64,000 bases of DNA from positions 1-64,000 of the forward strand of contig NZVC01000051.1 of NCBI GenBank assembly GCA_002701395.1, read 5' to 3'. The position numbers and the translations under genes were made by a program. A model generated the notes under the pieces. The model was not told where the DNA came from. It did no database searches and saw nothing but the letters and a program-made list of their open reading frames with translations. Positions 8,424 to 17,056 of the stretch are shown here, one piece after another. The stretch's first letter is position 1. Each line of letters begins with the position of its first letter. This DNA comes from Maritimibacter sp. Lineage in GTDB: Bacteria > Pseudomonadota > Alphaproteobacteria > Rhodobacterales > Rhodobacteraceae.

Positions 8424-9149
8424 TCAGGCGACGTCCTCGCCCAGATAGGCGCTGCGGATCTTCGGGTTGGCCAGCAGGTCCTTCGCGGGCCCTTCCAGCA
8501 CGATCCGCCCGGTCTGCAGCACATAGCCATAGTCCGCGATGCGCAGCGCCATCGACGCATTCTGTTCCACCATGAAGATCGACACGCCGGTCTTGTTCAC
8601 GGTCGCGATCAGCTCCAGCACCCGGTCGACGTATTTGGGCGACAGGCCCATCGTCGGCTCGTCCATGATGATCAGCTTGGGCCGTCCCATCAGCGCGCGG
8701 GCCATCGCGACCATCTGCTGTTCGCCGCCCGACATGGTGCCGGCCTTCTGGCGAATCCGCTCTTTCAGGCGCGGGAACAGTTCCAGCACGCGTTCATAAT
8801 CCTGCGTGATCCCGTCCTGATCGTCGCGGACGAAGGCCCCCATCAACAGGTTCTCGCGCACGGTCATGTCGCCGAACAGCCGCCGCGCCTCGGGCACGGT
8901 GCTGATCCCGGCTTTCACGATCTCGGGCGTCGGGGCACCGGTGATGTCCTTGCCCTCCATCGTGACCTTGCCGGTCTTCGGGACCTGCAAACCAAGGATG
9001 GTCTTCATCGTCGTGGACTTGCCCGACGCGTTGCCGCCCAGCAGGCAGACGATGGATTGCTCGGGCACCGTCAGCGACACGTCAAAGTGCACCTGCACCG
9101 GCCCGTAGAACGAGTTGCAGTTCTTCAGTTCCAGAAGCGGCTTCTTCAT
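8424..9149 (-). CDS. livF: Branched-chain amino-acid ABC transporter ATPase LivF
   Basis: 241 residues. Walker A reads GGNASGKSTT (Asn-Ala in place of the usual Asn-Gly), the signature is MSGGEQQMVAMARAL and Walker B LIIMDEPTMGLSP. The LivF C-terminal region (VEQNASMALRIADYGYVLQTGRI) is present. It powers uptake together with LivG. Its start overlaps the livG stop by 4 bp, so the two are translationally coupled. It is the last gene of the operon. Confidence 0.92.
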   Translation of the reverse strand: MKKPLLELKNCNSFYGPVQVHFDVSLTVPEQSIVCLLGGNASGKSTTMKTILGLQVPKTGKVTMEGKDITGAPTPEIVKAGISTVPEARRLFGDMTVRENLLMGAFVRDDQDGITQDYERVLELFPRLKERIRQKAGTMSGGEQQMVAMARALMGRPKLIIMDEPTMGLSPKYVDRVLELIATVNKTGVSIFMVEQNASMALRIADYGYVLQTGRIVLEGPAKDLLANPKIRSAYLGEDVA

Positions 9150-10024
9150 TCCGCACCTCCTGTGGCCGTCATCGGTTCCGGCATAAGCTCGGCTTCGGCC
9201 GGCTTGTCGCCGCCGATGGTCGAATGGCCCAGATACGCCTCGATCACCTTGGGATCGTTGCGCACCTGGCTTGGCGTCCCTTCCGAGATCACCTTGCCGT
9301 TGTCCATCGCCATGACGCGGTCGGACAGCTGCATCACCATGTTCAGCTTGTGCTCGATCAGCAGGATAGTCCGACCTTGCGCCTTCAGATCGCCGATGAT
9401 CCTCTGCATCTCGGCGGTCTCGCTTTCGTTCATCCCCGCCGTCGGCTCGTCAAGGATCAGAACCCGCGGATGCAGCGCCAGCGCGCGGGCGATCTCGACC
9501 CGCCGCCGGTTCGCGTAAGACAGCGAATAGGTCGGCTGGTCGATCCGCGGCGTCAGCCGCTCTCCGAAGGTCGCGATGATCTCGCGCACCTCGGCGCGCA
9601 TCGCCTCTTCCTCGTCCCGCACCGATTTCGGCCTTATCAGAGCCTTCAGAAGCTCGATCGCCGGCGACACGACAGGCACCCGCGACCGCGACGCGTTCAG
9701 CCGCGTGTGGCACCCGATCAGCACGTTGTCCATCACAGTCAGGTTGCCGAACACCCGCCCGTGCTGGAACGTCCGCGCCATCCGCTTCTCGGCCATCTTG
9801 TGCGGCGTCAGGTTGGTGATGTCCTCGCCGTCCAGCGTGACGGAACCGGCATCCATCCGGTCCTGCCCCGAGATCAGGTTGAACAGCGTGGTCTTGCCCG
9901 CCCCGTTCGGCCCGATCACCGACAGGAACTCGCCCTCGTGGACATGCAGGTCGACGTTGTCCACGGCGGTGATCCCGCCGAAACGCCGCACGATGCCTTT
10001 GGCGGTCAACAATGGTTCGGTCAT
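9146..10024 (-). CDS. livG: Branched-chain amino-acid ABC transporter ATPase LivG
   Basis: 292 residues. Walker A IGPNGAGKTTLFNLISG, the LivG insertion with the FQHGRVFGNLTVMDNVLIG segment, signature LSYANRRRVEIARAL (Ala-Asn replace the usual Gly-x), Walker B VLILDEPTAGMN, and the H-loop IEHKLNMVM are seen. The C-terminus extends about 25 residues past the usual end (Glu/Pro-rich). It lies 3 bp after the permease fusion gene and overlaps livF. Confidence 0.92.
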   Translation of the reverse strand: MTEPLLTAKGIVRRFGGITAVDNVDLHVHEGEFLSVIGPNGAGKTTLFNLISGQDRMDAGSVTLDGEDITNLTPHKMAEKRMARTFQHGRVFGNLTVMDNVLIGCHTRLNASRSRVPVVSPAIELLKALIRPKSVRDEEEAMRAEVREIIATFGERLTPRIDQPTYSLSYANRRRVEIARALALHPRVLILDEPTAGMNESETAEMQRIIGDLKAQGRTILLIEHKLNMVMQLSDRVMAMDNGKVISEGTPSQVRNDPKVIEAYLGHSTIGGDKPAEAELMPEPMTATGGAE

Positions 10025-10027
10025 AGC

Positions 10028-11860
10028 TCAGCCACTCCCCAGAAGGCCCTGCGGCCGGAAACGGATCAGCAGGATCAGCGCGATCCCGTAGAACATCATC
10101 CGGTACTCGGCGAGAACCCGGAACATCTCGGGCAGACCGGCGACCAGAATCGCCGCCAGCACCGCACCCGTGATGTTGCCCAGCCCCCCAAGGATCGCGA
10201 TCGTCAGGATCAGCACCGAGATCAGCAGGTTGAAGGTATTGTAATCGATGAAGCTGAACTGGTGCGCGGTGAACGCGCCGCCGATACCGGCGACGAAGCC
10301 CGCGAACCCGAAGGCCAGCCCCTTGTAGTAGTTCGACGACACGCCATAGGTCTCGGCCGCGACGGTGTCCTCTCGGATCGCGCGCCACGTCCGGCCAAGG
10401 TGCGAATTCAGCAGCCGCTTTTGCAGCAGACCCGCCACCACGACGATGCCCAGCACGGTCCAATAGGACGCGTTGGTCGAGTACAGCGGCAGCCCGAAGA
10501 AATCGAGCGGCGGAATGCCGTACAGCCCCATCGGTCCGTTGGTCACGCTGTCCCAGTTCAGGATCACCAGCACCACGATCTGCCCCAGCGCCAGCGTGCC
10601 GATCGACACGTAGTGACCCCGCAGACGGAACGACGGATAAGCCAACCCGGTGCCAAGCACTGCCGTGACGACCCCGGCCGCCAGCATCCCGAACACGACG
10701 GGCATCCCCGCCAGCGTCAGCAGCGCCGAGACATAGGCCCCGATCGCAAGGAACGCCGCGTGTCCGATCGACACCATGCCGACCGTCCCCGCCACCAGCG
10801 TCAGCGACATGCCCGCAAGCGCATAGACCAGCGCGTTGGTCATGACCTGTGTGATGTACGGTTCGCCCAGCACCGGCACCAGCGCGGCGATCACCACCAG
10901 CCCGGCGGTGACCCACCACTGGATGTTGACCGGTTTCGACTGGGTGACGAAGGTGCCCGTCATCGGCTCTGCCACACGCTCGCGGGCGCGGGCGAAGATG
11001 CCGTTGGGCTTGAACAGCAGCATCAGCAGCAGCACGGCGAAGGCGAACAGGTCGCGATAGCTCGCCCCGAAGAAGCCGATGCCGTAGCTTTCGATCAGGC
11101 CAAGGATCAGGCCGCCGCCGATGGCGCCCGGCACGTTGGCCATACCGCCGATGACAATGGCGACCATGCCCTTCAGCATGATGTTGAACGACGTGATCGG
11201 GTCGATGTTGTTGAAGTAGAGACCGACCAGAAGCCCCGCGATGGCGCCAAGCGCGCCGGCGGTGGCGAACACCGTCATGTTCACGCGGTTGATGTTCACG
11301 CCCATCTGCTTGGCGGCGTCGTCGTCCTGCGCGGTGGCGCGGACGGCCATACCGATCTTGGTCTTGAACAGCAGCAGGTACAGCAGCGCGGCCGACAGGA
11401 CTGCGGTGCAGAAGATGAAGATGTCGACGATCCCGATCGTCCCGGTGCCCATCGTGATCCGCCAGTTCGGCAGCTCGGCGCTCAGGGAACGCGGCGTCGC
11501 CGTGAACAGGATGTGGATCGACTGGTCAAGGATCAGGCCGACGCCGATGGTCGCCAGCAGCGGCGCGATGCGCGATTGCCGGTTCAGCGGCCGGATCGCC
11601 AGCCATTCGATCAGCGCGCCAACGATACCGCCCCCGATCGCGACGACGATCACCGTCAGCCACAGCGGAAGGCCAAGGTACATCAGGCAGACCCAGCCGA
11701 TATAGGACCCCACGGTGAACACCGCGCCGTGGGCAAAGTTGATCAGGTTCGCGACCCCGAAAATCAGCGCAAGGCCAACGGCCATCAGCGCATAGATCGA
11801 CCCGATGATGACACCCGCCACCGTGAAGTCGAACCAGGGGAACGTGAAGACATCCATCAT
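10028..11860 (-). CDS. Fused LivH-LivM branched-chain ABC permease
   Basis: 610 residues, about twice one permease. Residues 1 to about 290 are LivH-like (GSIYALMAVGLALIFGVANLINFAHGAVF, later GMANVPGAIGGGLILGLIESY). Residues from about 305 are LivM-like (YALAGMSLTLVAGTVGMVSIGHAAFLAIGAYVSALL, then ILTIAILGGLGNITGAVLAAILVAGLPEMF). Each half has its own EAA-type loop and about eight membrane spans. In most systems these are two genes. The fusion fixes a 1:1 ratio and replaces the usual overlapping livH-livM pair. No frameshift or internal stop is seen. Flanked by livG and the binding-protein gene, so it is the pore of this system. Confidence 0.9.
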   Translation of the reverse strand: MMDVFTFPWFDFTVAGVIIGSIYALMAVGLALIFGVANLINFAHGAVFTVGSYIGWVCLMYLGLPLWLTVIVVAIGGGIVGALIEWLAIRPLNRQSRIAPLLATIGVGLILDQSIHILFTATPRSLSAELPNWRITMGTGTIGIVDIFIFCTAVLSAALLYLLLFKTKIGMAVRATAQDDDAAKQMGVNINRVNMTVFATAGALGAIAGLLVGLYFNNIDPITSFNIMLKGMVAIVIGGMANVPGAIGGGLILGLIESYGIGFFGASYRDLFAFAVLLLMLLFKPNGIFARARERVAEPMTGTFVTQSKPVNIQWWVTAGLVVIAALVPVLGEPYITQVMTNALVYALAGMSLTLVAGTVGMVSIGHAAFLAIGAYVSALLTLAGMPVVFGMLAAGVVTAVLGTGLAYPSFRLRGHYVSIGTLALGQIVVLVILNWDSVTNGPMGLYGIPPLDFFGLPLYSTNASYWTVLGIVVVAGLLQKRLLNSHLGRTWRAIREDTVAAETYGVSSNYYKGLAFGFAGFVAGIGGAFTAHQFSFIDYNTFNLLISVLILTIAILGGLGNITGAVLAAILVAGLPEMFRVLAEYRMMFYGIALILLIRFRPQGLLGSG

Positions 11861-11919
11861 GATTCAATGGTCTCCGGAAAAGTTTGGATGCGCAGCGGGC
11901 GCCGCGCCCTCCGCAGGGA

Positions 11920-11957
11920 CCGGACCGGCGCGCAGGGGACCCCCGGCGCCGGTCCGG
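11920..11957 (-). promoter_or_regulatory. Stem-loop between liv binding protein and permease
   Basis: CCGGACCGGCGC (11920-11931) and GCGCCGGTCCGG (11946-11957) form perfect 12-bp arms. It lies directly after the binding-protein stop codon on the transcribed strand, with no T-run, like the hairpins at the other binding-protein/permease junctions here. Confidence 0.7.
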
Positions 11958-11963
11958 ATGGCC

Positions 11964-13109
11964 TTATTCGGCTTCGAAGATCGCGAACTCGCCGTCCTCG
12001 ACCACCAGCGTGGTGATCTCGGGGCCAGCCACGCGACGGCTTTCGACATCGAAGGTCACATCGCGGAAGATCACGCTGGGCAGACCGGAAATCTGGCCCA
12101 GACCGTCCTTGATCTCTTCGCGGCTGGTGCCGTACTCGCGCATGACGGCGGCCAGGATGTTCATCGTGTCATAGGCCATCGCGTTGAAGCTGTTCGGCGC
12201 GTGGCCGTAAGCCTCTTCGAAGGCGGCGATGAAATCCTGCACTTCCGGGCGCGGGATGTTCGGCGCGAAGTAGGTCGTGGTATAAACGCCCTCGGCGAAC
12301 TCTCCGGCAAGATCAAGGAAGTCGGGCGAATACAGCGAGCTGACGCCAAGGATCGGAAGCTCGATCCCCGCCTCGCGCACCTGACGGGTCACAAGGGCGC
12401 CGTCGCCGTAATAGCTTTCAAGGATGATACCGTCGGGCTCGCCCGACATCACGCGGGTGATGGTCGCGCGAAAGTCCTTTTCCTCCGGCAGATAGCCTTC
12501 GGCGGCCACGATCTCGCCGCCCAGGGCTTCGAAGGATTCGACGAACAGGTTCTTCGCCGTGGTGCCCCAGTCGGTGTTCAGGTGCAGAACGGCGACCTTG
12601 CGCATCCCCAGATCGTTATAGGCGATCTCGGCCAGCAGCGGCTGCTCTTGGCTTTGCGGAATGGCGGACGACCAGATGTAATCGCCGGTCTTGGTGAAGT
12701 CGGGGTGCGAATTGGTGAACCCGAACTGCACAAGGCCCGCACGCTGGTACAGCGGCGACGCGGCCATCGAGGTGGTCGACGACAGGTCGCCGGCCTCGAC
12801 CACGATGTTCGGATCGGCGATGAACTTCTGCGCAATCGCAACGGCCTGACGCGGGTCGTTCTGGCTGTCCTCGATCACGTACTCAAGCGGCGTGCCGTTG
12901 ATTCCGCCCTCGGCGTTGATGGTTTCCAGCGCAAGGTCGAAACCTTCCACCCATGCTTCGCCGTACTGCGCCGCCGGGCCGGTGACCGGGGCGGTGACGC
13001 CGATGGTGATCGCGTCGTCCTGTGCCATCGCGCCGGTCGCGAAGGCCAGACCCAGCGCCAGCCCGCCAAGGCCGCGCCGCGTAAGAAGATGTGGCTTGTT
13101 CAGGTGCAT
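11964..13109 (-). CDS. Branched-chain amino-acid-type ABC substrate-binding protein
   Basis: 381-residue periplasmic protein of the Peripla_BP_6 family. After a signal peptide (RRGLGGLALGLAFATGAMAQ) the mature start is DDAITIGVTAPVTGPAAQYGEAWVEGFDLALE. PLEYVIEDSQNDPRQAVAIAQKFI and the segment QEQPLLAEIAYNDLGMRKVAVLHLNTDWG follow. Such proteins bind branched-chain amino acids, amides or aromatic acids; the ligand is not predictable. First gene of the liv-type operon (13109 to 8424). GAGAGGG lies about 6 nt before the ATG. Confidence 0.9.
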   Translation of the reverse strand: MHLNKPHLLTRRGLGGLALGLAFATGAMAQDDAITIGVTAPVTGPAAQYGEAWVEGFDLALETINAEGGINGTPLEYVIEDSQNDPRQAVAIAQKFIADPNIVVEAGDLSSTTSMAASPLYQRAGLVQFGFTNSHPDFTKTGDYIWSSAIPQSQEQPLLAEIAYNDLGMRKVAVLHLNTDWGTTAKNLFVESFEALGGEIVAAEGYLPEEKDFRATITRVMSGEPDGIILESYYGDGALVTRQVREAGIELPILGVSSLYSPDFLDLAGEFAEGVYTTTYFAPNIPRPEVQDFIAAFEEAYGHAPNSFNAMAYDTMNILAAVMREYGTSREEIKDGLGQISGLPSVIFRDVTFDVESRRVAGPEITTLVVEDGEFAIFEAE

Positions 13110-13329
13110 CCTGGTTCCCTCTCTGTTGGTAGTTTTGGTCTGACGGATGTTGTCATTCGCAGTGCGTCCCGCTCAACGTGCCGAACGGTTCGCCCCGGCC
13201 GCCGTCAGATCGGCCGGGGTATCGGGCGACAACCGGCTCTCGGCCGCGCCCATCGGGTCTTCCAATTGTTCGACGCTGGTCGCTTTCGCCCAGCTTTCGC
13301 CGTGTATCAGAGACGAATTCGCCCATTCC

Positions 13330-14820
13330 CTAGCGGCCCGTCTTGTTCACGAAGTCGGGCGCGTAGAACGGAGTCGTCTCAAGCTCGTGCTCATCTTCCC
13401 AGTCTTGCAGGTCTTGGAAGATCGGCTCGAAATCCTCGACGAACAGCTTCTGGGTCAGCGCCGTGACCAGCCGTTCGGGCGCCACGTCCAGCGCAGGCAC
13501 GTCGCCCGCCATCGTTCCCGCGCTCATGAAGGTCGCGGTGTTGAACAGGTGGATACGCTCTAGCGTGTCCTCGCCCTTCGACCGCAGTTCGAACGCGTCG
13601 CCGATATAGGGCTGCACCCCAAGGTGCGGCCGCTCCATTTCGGGCGGCGGCGCGTACACGTCCTGCCACAGCAGGATCTGCGAATGGATCGACTCGAACA
13701 GCGGCTCGTGCGCCAGATCCACGCGGAACCCGGTGCCAAGGATCAGGAAGTCATAGTCGCCCGCCGGGCCGCCTTCGACCTCGATCCGCACGCCATCGTC
13801 CGACGGCGTGGCCGACAGGAACTTGGTCCGGAAATGCACCGACATCCCCGGCAGCTTCAGACAGCGCTGCACCGTCTCATGCGGCGGCACGCCCGCCATC
13901 AGGTCAAGATAGACCCCCAACCGCCACTTGTCGGCGTCCGGCAGCGCCATCCAGCCGTCAAGGAACCCCAGCACGCTGGACGGGCGCCCCTTGTTCAACT
14001 GCGGCAGCACCTCGCGCCGGGCGAACATGTCCACCGACGCGGCGCCCGCCTCTAGCGCAGTTGCCGCATTGTCGAACGCCGACGACCCCACGCCCACCAT
14101 CGCCACCCGCTTGCCCGCCAGCCGCGAGAAGTCGATGTCGTGCATGGTGTGCGCCACGCGGTCCGGCCCAAGCTCGGGCGACACGCCCGCCAGCGCCGCA
14201 TAGCCGCCGGTCCCGGCGCGCCCGCTGGCCACCACGACACGCTTGGCGAAGATCACCTCGCCGTCCGCCAGCATCACGCCGACATGGTCGTCCTCGGGCA
14301 GAAGCTCGACCGCGTCCGCATCGTTCCGCACCGGGATGTCCAGAACCTCGCGGACCCACAGAATGTAATCCTGCCAGTCCTGGTTCGGGATCTTGTACAT
14401 CTCTTCGTAATACGCATCGCCCTTCGCCGCCCGGCACCAGCTGGGAAAGGTCAGCGACGGGATGCCAAAGCACAGCCCCGGCAGATGCTTCGGCGACCGC
14501 AGCGTCGGCATCCGCGCATACGTCACCCAAGGCCCCTCCTGCCCCGCCGGCGCCCGGTCGATCACCAGAAAGTTCGGAATCCCCGCCAGCTTCAGCGCCG
14601 CCGCGATGCCGGTGCCGAACTGCCCGGCCCCAATCACCAGCACGTCCAGCATCGGCTTGCCGTCCGGCCCGGTCCGGGGCGCGGTGAACGGCTTGCGCGG
14701 CAAGCACAAACGGTCCAGGTCCGCGGCGACTGCGGCCTCGTGGGCGGCAAGCCCGCCTGTGTGATCTGGGTCCCCGTTCGCGGGGTCCGGCAACCGGCCG
14801 GTCGCGGCAAATGCAGTCAT
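13330..14820 (-). CDS. FAD/NAD(P)-binding monooxygenase-like flavoprotein
   Basis: 496 residues. An N-terminal Rossmann motif (VIGAGQFGTGIAAALKLAGI) and a second dinucleotide fold (VAMVGVGSSAFDNAATALEAGA) give the two-fold FMO / N-hydroxylase layout. PTLRSPKHLPGLCFGIPSLTFPSW lies between them. LGTGFRVDLA is the usual ATG-type motif near the C-terminus. Members hydroxylate amines or oxidise ketones with NADPH. The start MTAFAATG is preferred to an upstream Arg-rich extension. About 220 bp upstream of the liv operon's first gene on the same strand but separated by a promoter-sized gap. Substrate unknown. Confidence 0.75.
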   Translation of the reverse strand: MTAFAATGRLPDPANGDPDHTGGLAAHEAAVAADLDRLCLPRKPFTAPRTGPDGKPMLDVLVIGAGQFGTGIAAALKLAGIPNFLVIDRAPAGQEGPWVTYARMPTLRSPKHLPGLCFGIPSLTFPSWCRAAKGDAYYEEMYKIPNQDWQDYILWVREVLDIPVRNDADAVELLPEDDHVGVMLADGEVIFAKRVVVASGRAGTGGYAALAGVSPELGPDRVAHTMHDIDFSRLAGKRVAMVGVGSSAFDNAATALEAGAASVDMFARREVLPQLNKGRPSSVLGFLDGWMALPDADKWRLGVYLDLMAGVPPHETVQRCLKLPGMSVHFRTKFLSATPSDDGVRIEVEGGPAGDYDFLILGTGFRVDLAHEPLFESIHSQILLWQDVYAPPPEMERPHLGVQPYIGDAFELRSKGEDTLERIHLFNTATFMSAGTMAGDVPALDVAPERLVTALTQKLFVEDFEPIFQDLQDWEDEHELETTPFYAPDFVNKTGR

Positions 14821-15113
14821 GTCGTTCTCGCACCTTGCGTGGTCATCGACAGTCTGCGCGCGCCTCGAAGCACTCAATGAGCGCCGCCTCCCCACGGCAC
14901 GCGCACACCGATATTGTCAATCAGGGTATAGCGGCCCCCGGGAAATAAATCAGCGTTCTACAGGCGGCGAAGCCCGAATGGTCGTGAACAGTTTCGGGAA
15001 GGGCGGCGTTGTACGCAACAGGATTTCGCCTTCCGTCTGCGATACGCAACGCCTGTGCGCAAAACAGCGGGCGCGGCAGCACGATCATTTCGCGCAGGTC
15101 TCTAAACTGTATC

Positions 15114-15575
15114 TCAGACATAGTTCACCGGGATCGTGCCCGTCGCCTTCAGCTCTTCCATCGAGATGTAGGACGACACGTCGAAGAAGTTCACCCGGCT
15201 CACCAGCCGTTTATAGATGATGTCCCACTGTTCGATGTCGGGCACGATCACCTTCAGAAGGTAATCGATGTTCCCCGCCAGCCGGTAGGCCTCGACGATC
15301 TCGGGGATGTCGGCCACAGCGGCGCGGAACGATTCCAGCCAGCTTGCCGAATGGTCAGAGGTGCGGATCTGCACATAGATCGTGGTGGGCACCTGCATCT
15401 TGCGCCGGTCCAGCACCGCGACACGGCGGCTGATATAGCCCTCGTCCGTCAGCCGCCGGATACGCCGCCAGCAGGCCGAGACCGACAGCGACACCCGCTC
15501 GGCCAGATCGTTCACGGGAAGCTCTGCGTCTTCCTGCAGAAGCGCCAGCAACTTTCTGTCCCGTTCGTCGATCAT
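15114..15575 (-). CDS. Lrp/AsnC-family transcriptional regulator
   Basis: 153 residues. The N-terminal helix-turn-helix begins MIDERDRKLLALLQEDAELPVNDLAERVSLSVSACWRRIRRL, and the C-terminal AsnC ligand domain has GNIDYLLKVIVPDIEQWD. These octameric regulators sense amino acids. It lies upstream (same strand) of the FMO-like gene and may control it; the 293-bp gap between them (14821-15113) holds no gene, only a few GC-rich dyads. Confidence 0.92.
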   Translation of the reverse strand: MIDERDRKLLALLQEDAELPVNDLAERVSLSVSACWRRIRRLTDEGYISRRVAVLDRRKMQVPTTIYVQIRTSDHSASWLESFRAAVADIPEIVEAYRLAGNIDYLLKVIVPDIEQWDIIYKRLVSRVNFFDVSSYISMEELKATGTIPVNYV

Positions 15576-15790
15576 CGGCTACGTCCCGGTTCCGGTTTGC
15601 GTCAAGGCTACCCAGTCCGCCGCGAACAGCGCAGGGTTTCCGCGAAATCATGCACCGAACCTCGCGTTACCGCGACCGAACGCAATATTTTTTTATCATT
15701 AACTTAGCAACTGCACAAATTCAGCGCAGGTTTGGGCCGGGCTCCCGTGGCGCCCAGCCCAAGTTGCAGCCCAATTGCCTGCTTCGGTCG

Positions 15791-16930
15791 TCAGGCGGCC
15801 CAGTGCCGCTTGCGCGGTGCGCTAAGCGCCTCTTCAAGCCGCTTTTCCTCGCGCGCGTTCCGCCGCGACCGCTCGTCCAGCTTCGACTGGATGATCGCCA
15901 GCGAATGCGAAAGAACAGCGGTCTCTTGGCTGGAATGCTCGTCGGTGGGATAGATCGTCTCTCCCTTCGCCAGCGCCTCTGCGACCTTGGCAAGCTGGCC
16001 CACCGGGCGCAGGAAGTGGTTGGCGTAGAACGCGACCAGCAGCAACAGGGACAGCATCAGCAGCCCAAGCACCGGCAACAGCGGCGACAGCGACGACGCG
16101 ACATGTCCGCCAGCCGCATTCGTCGGCACGCGCACGACAAGTTTCCACCCGAAGGACGGCATGTCTCCATCGACAAGGTCCGGCAAGATCGCCATCGCGG
16201 CGGTATGTTTGGGGTCGTCCGACGACCGCAGCGTCGGAAGGCTCAGCGACAGCGCCGGGCCGACCAGCCCCATGTCCAGCGGCGCGGACCCGGCTTTGCG
16301 CGACTCCATGATCATGTCGCCGGACCGGTCGAACACGAACACATCCATGTTCAGGTCCGTCGCGATCTCCTGCGCATAGCCGGTCAGCGAATCCATCCGC
16401 ATCGAGTAGATCATCACGCCGCGCAAAGATCCGTCGTCCCGGTAGACCGGCATCGAAAGGTTCACGCGGCTCTCGGCCTCATCGCCGCCGGGCGTGTACA
16501 CGTTGCCGACGTTCGGCCCGCGCAGACCCGCGCGGAACCAGCGACGGTCGCTGACATCCTCGCCTTCGCGCACACGGTCCGACCCGTGGATGATGATGCC
16601 CGAAGGCTCGGCCATACCGGCCCAGAAGATCCGGCCACCCGCGTTTGGCACGGCGTCGACGATCGTCCGGATGTTCGCTGGCACGGCATTCCCCAGCTGA
16701 TCGGCGACGGCCTCGAGGCTGCGCCATTCCCGCTCGATCGCGGTTGTCAGCACCATCTGGAATGCCTGTGCGCCCCGCACGGCATGCGTATCCTGCAAAT
16801 TGTTCTCGACGTCGTCGATCCGCCCGGACAGGAGAACCCAGATCAAGATCATCGCACCACACGCCGTAACAATGACGAAGCCGAACAAAGCTCGCGTCAG
16901 GCTAGGCGCATGAATTTTACCACTGGCCAT
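15791..16930 (-). CDS. Membrane Cache-type sensor with HAMP-like segment, no output domain
   Basis: 379 residues. An N-terminal membrane helix (LTRALFGFVIVTACGAMILIWVLL) is followed by an extracytoplasmic region of about 240 residues. That region has Cache features: DRRWFRAGL, GNVYTPGG, VNLSMPVYRDDGSLRGVMIYSM, and later DMNVFVFDRSGDM-like sequence. A second helix (LLPVLGLLMLSLLLLVAFYANHFL) leads into a HAMP-like LRPVGQLAKVAEALAKGE. Only about 50 further residues follow, ending in a charged helix. Chemoreceptors, kinases and cyclases of this type have an output domain here; none is present. It is either a truncated receptor or a partner protein. ATG 16930 has AAGG upstream. Confidence 0.7.
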   Translation of the reverse strand: MASGKIHAPSLTRALFGFVIVTACGAMILIWVLLSGRIDDVENNLQDTHAVRGAQAFQMVLTTAIEREWRSLEAVADQLGNAVPANIRTIVDAVPNAGGRIFWAGMAEPSGIIIHGSDRVREGEDVSDRRWFRAGLRGPNVGNVYTPGGDEAESRVNLSMPVYRDDGSLRGVMIYSMRMDSLTGYAQEIATDLNMDVFVFDRSGDMIMESRKAGSAPLDMGLVGPALSLSLPTLRSSDDPKHTAAMAILPDLVDGDMPSFGWKLVVRVPTNAAGGHVASSLSPLLPVLGLLMLSLLLLVAFYANHFLRPVGQLAKVAEALAKGETIYPTDEHSSQETAVLSHSLAIIQSKLDERSRRNAREEKRLEEALSAPRKRHWAA

Positions 16931-17056
16931 AATACACGCCTTGCGCACTATCGCCCCCACAACGTGGTTAATATCCATTAACCATGTCAAAGTTAGGGCA
17001 ATAGCTCAGCTCAAACGCTTAACTTATTTAGGAAAAAGCCAGCGGAGAGCTTTACG

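Noticed and set aside
9224-12016. Very long open frame (930 codons) antisense to the liv genes
   Set aside because: It is the shadow of GC-rich coding sequence on the opposite strand; composition is Arg/His/Gln-rich without any domain, and the minus-strand genes have full family motifs.
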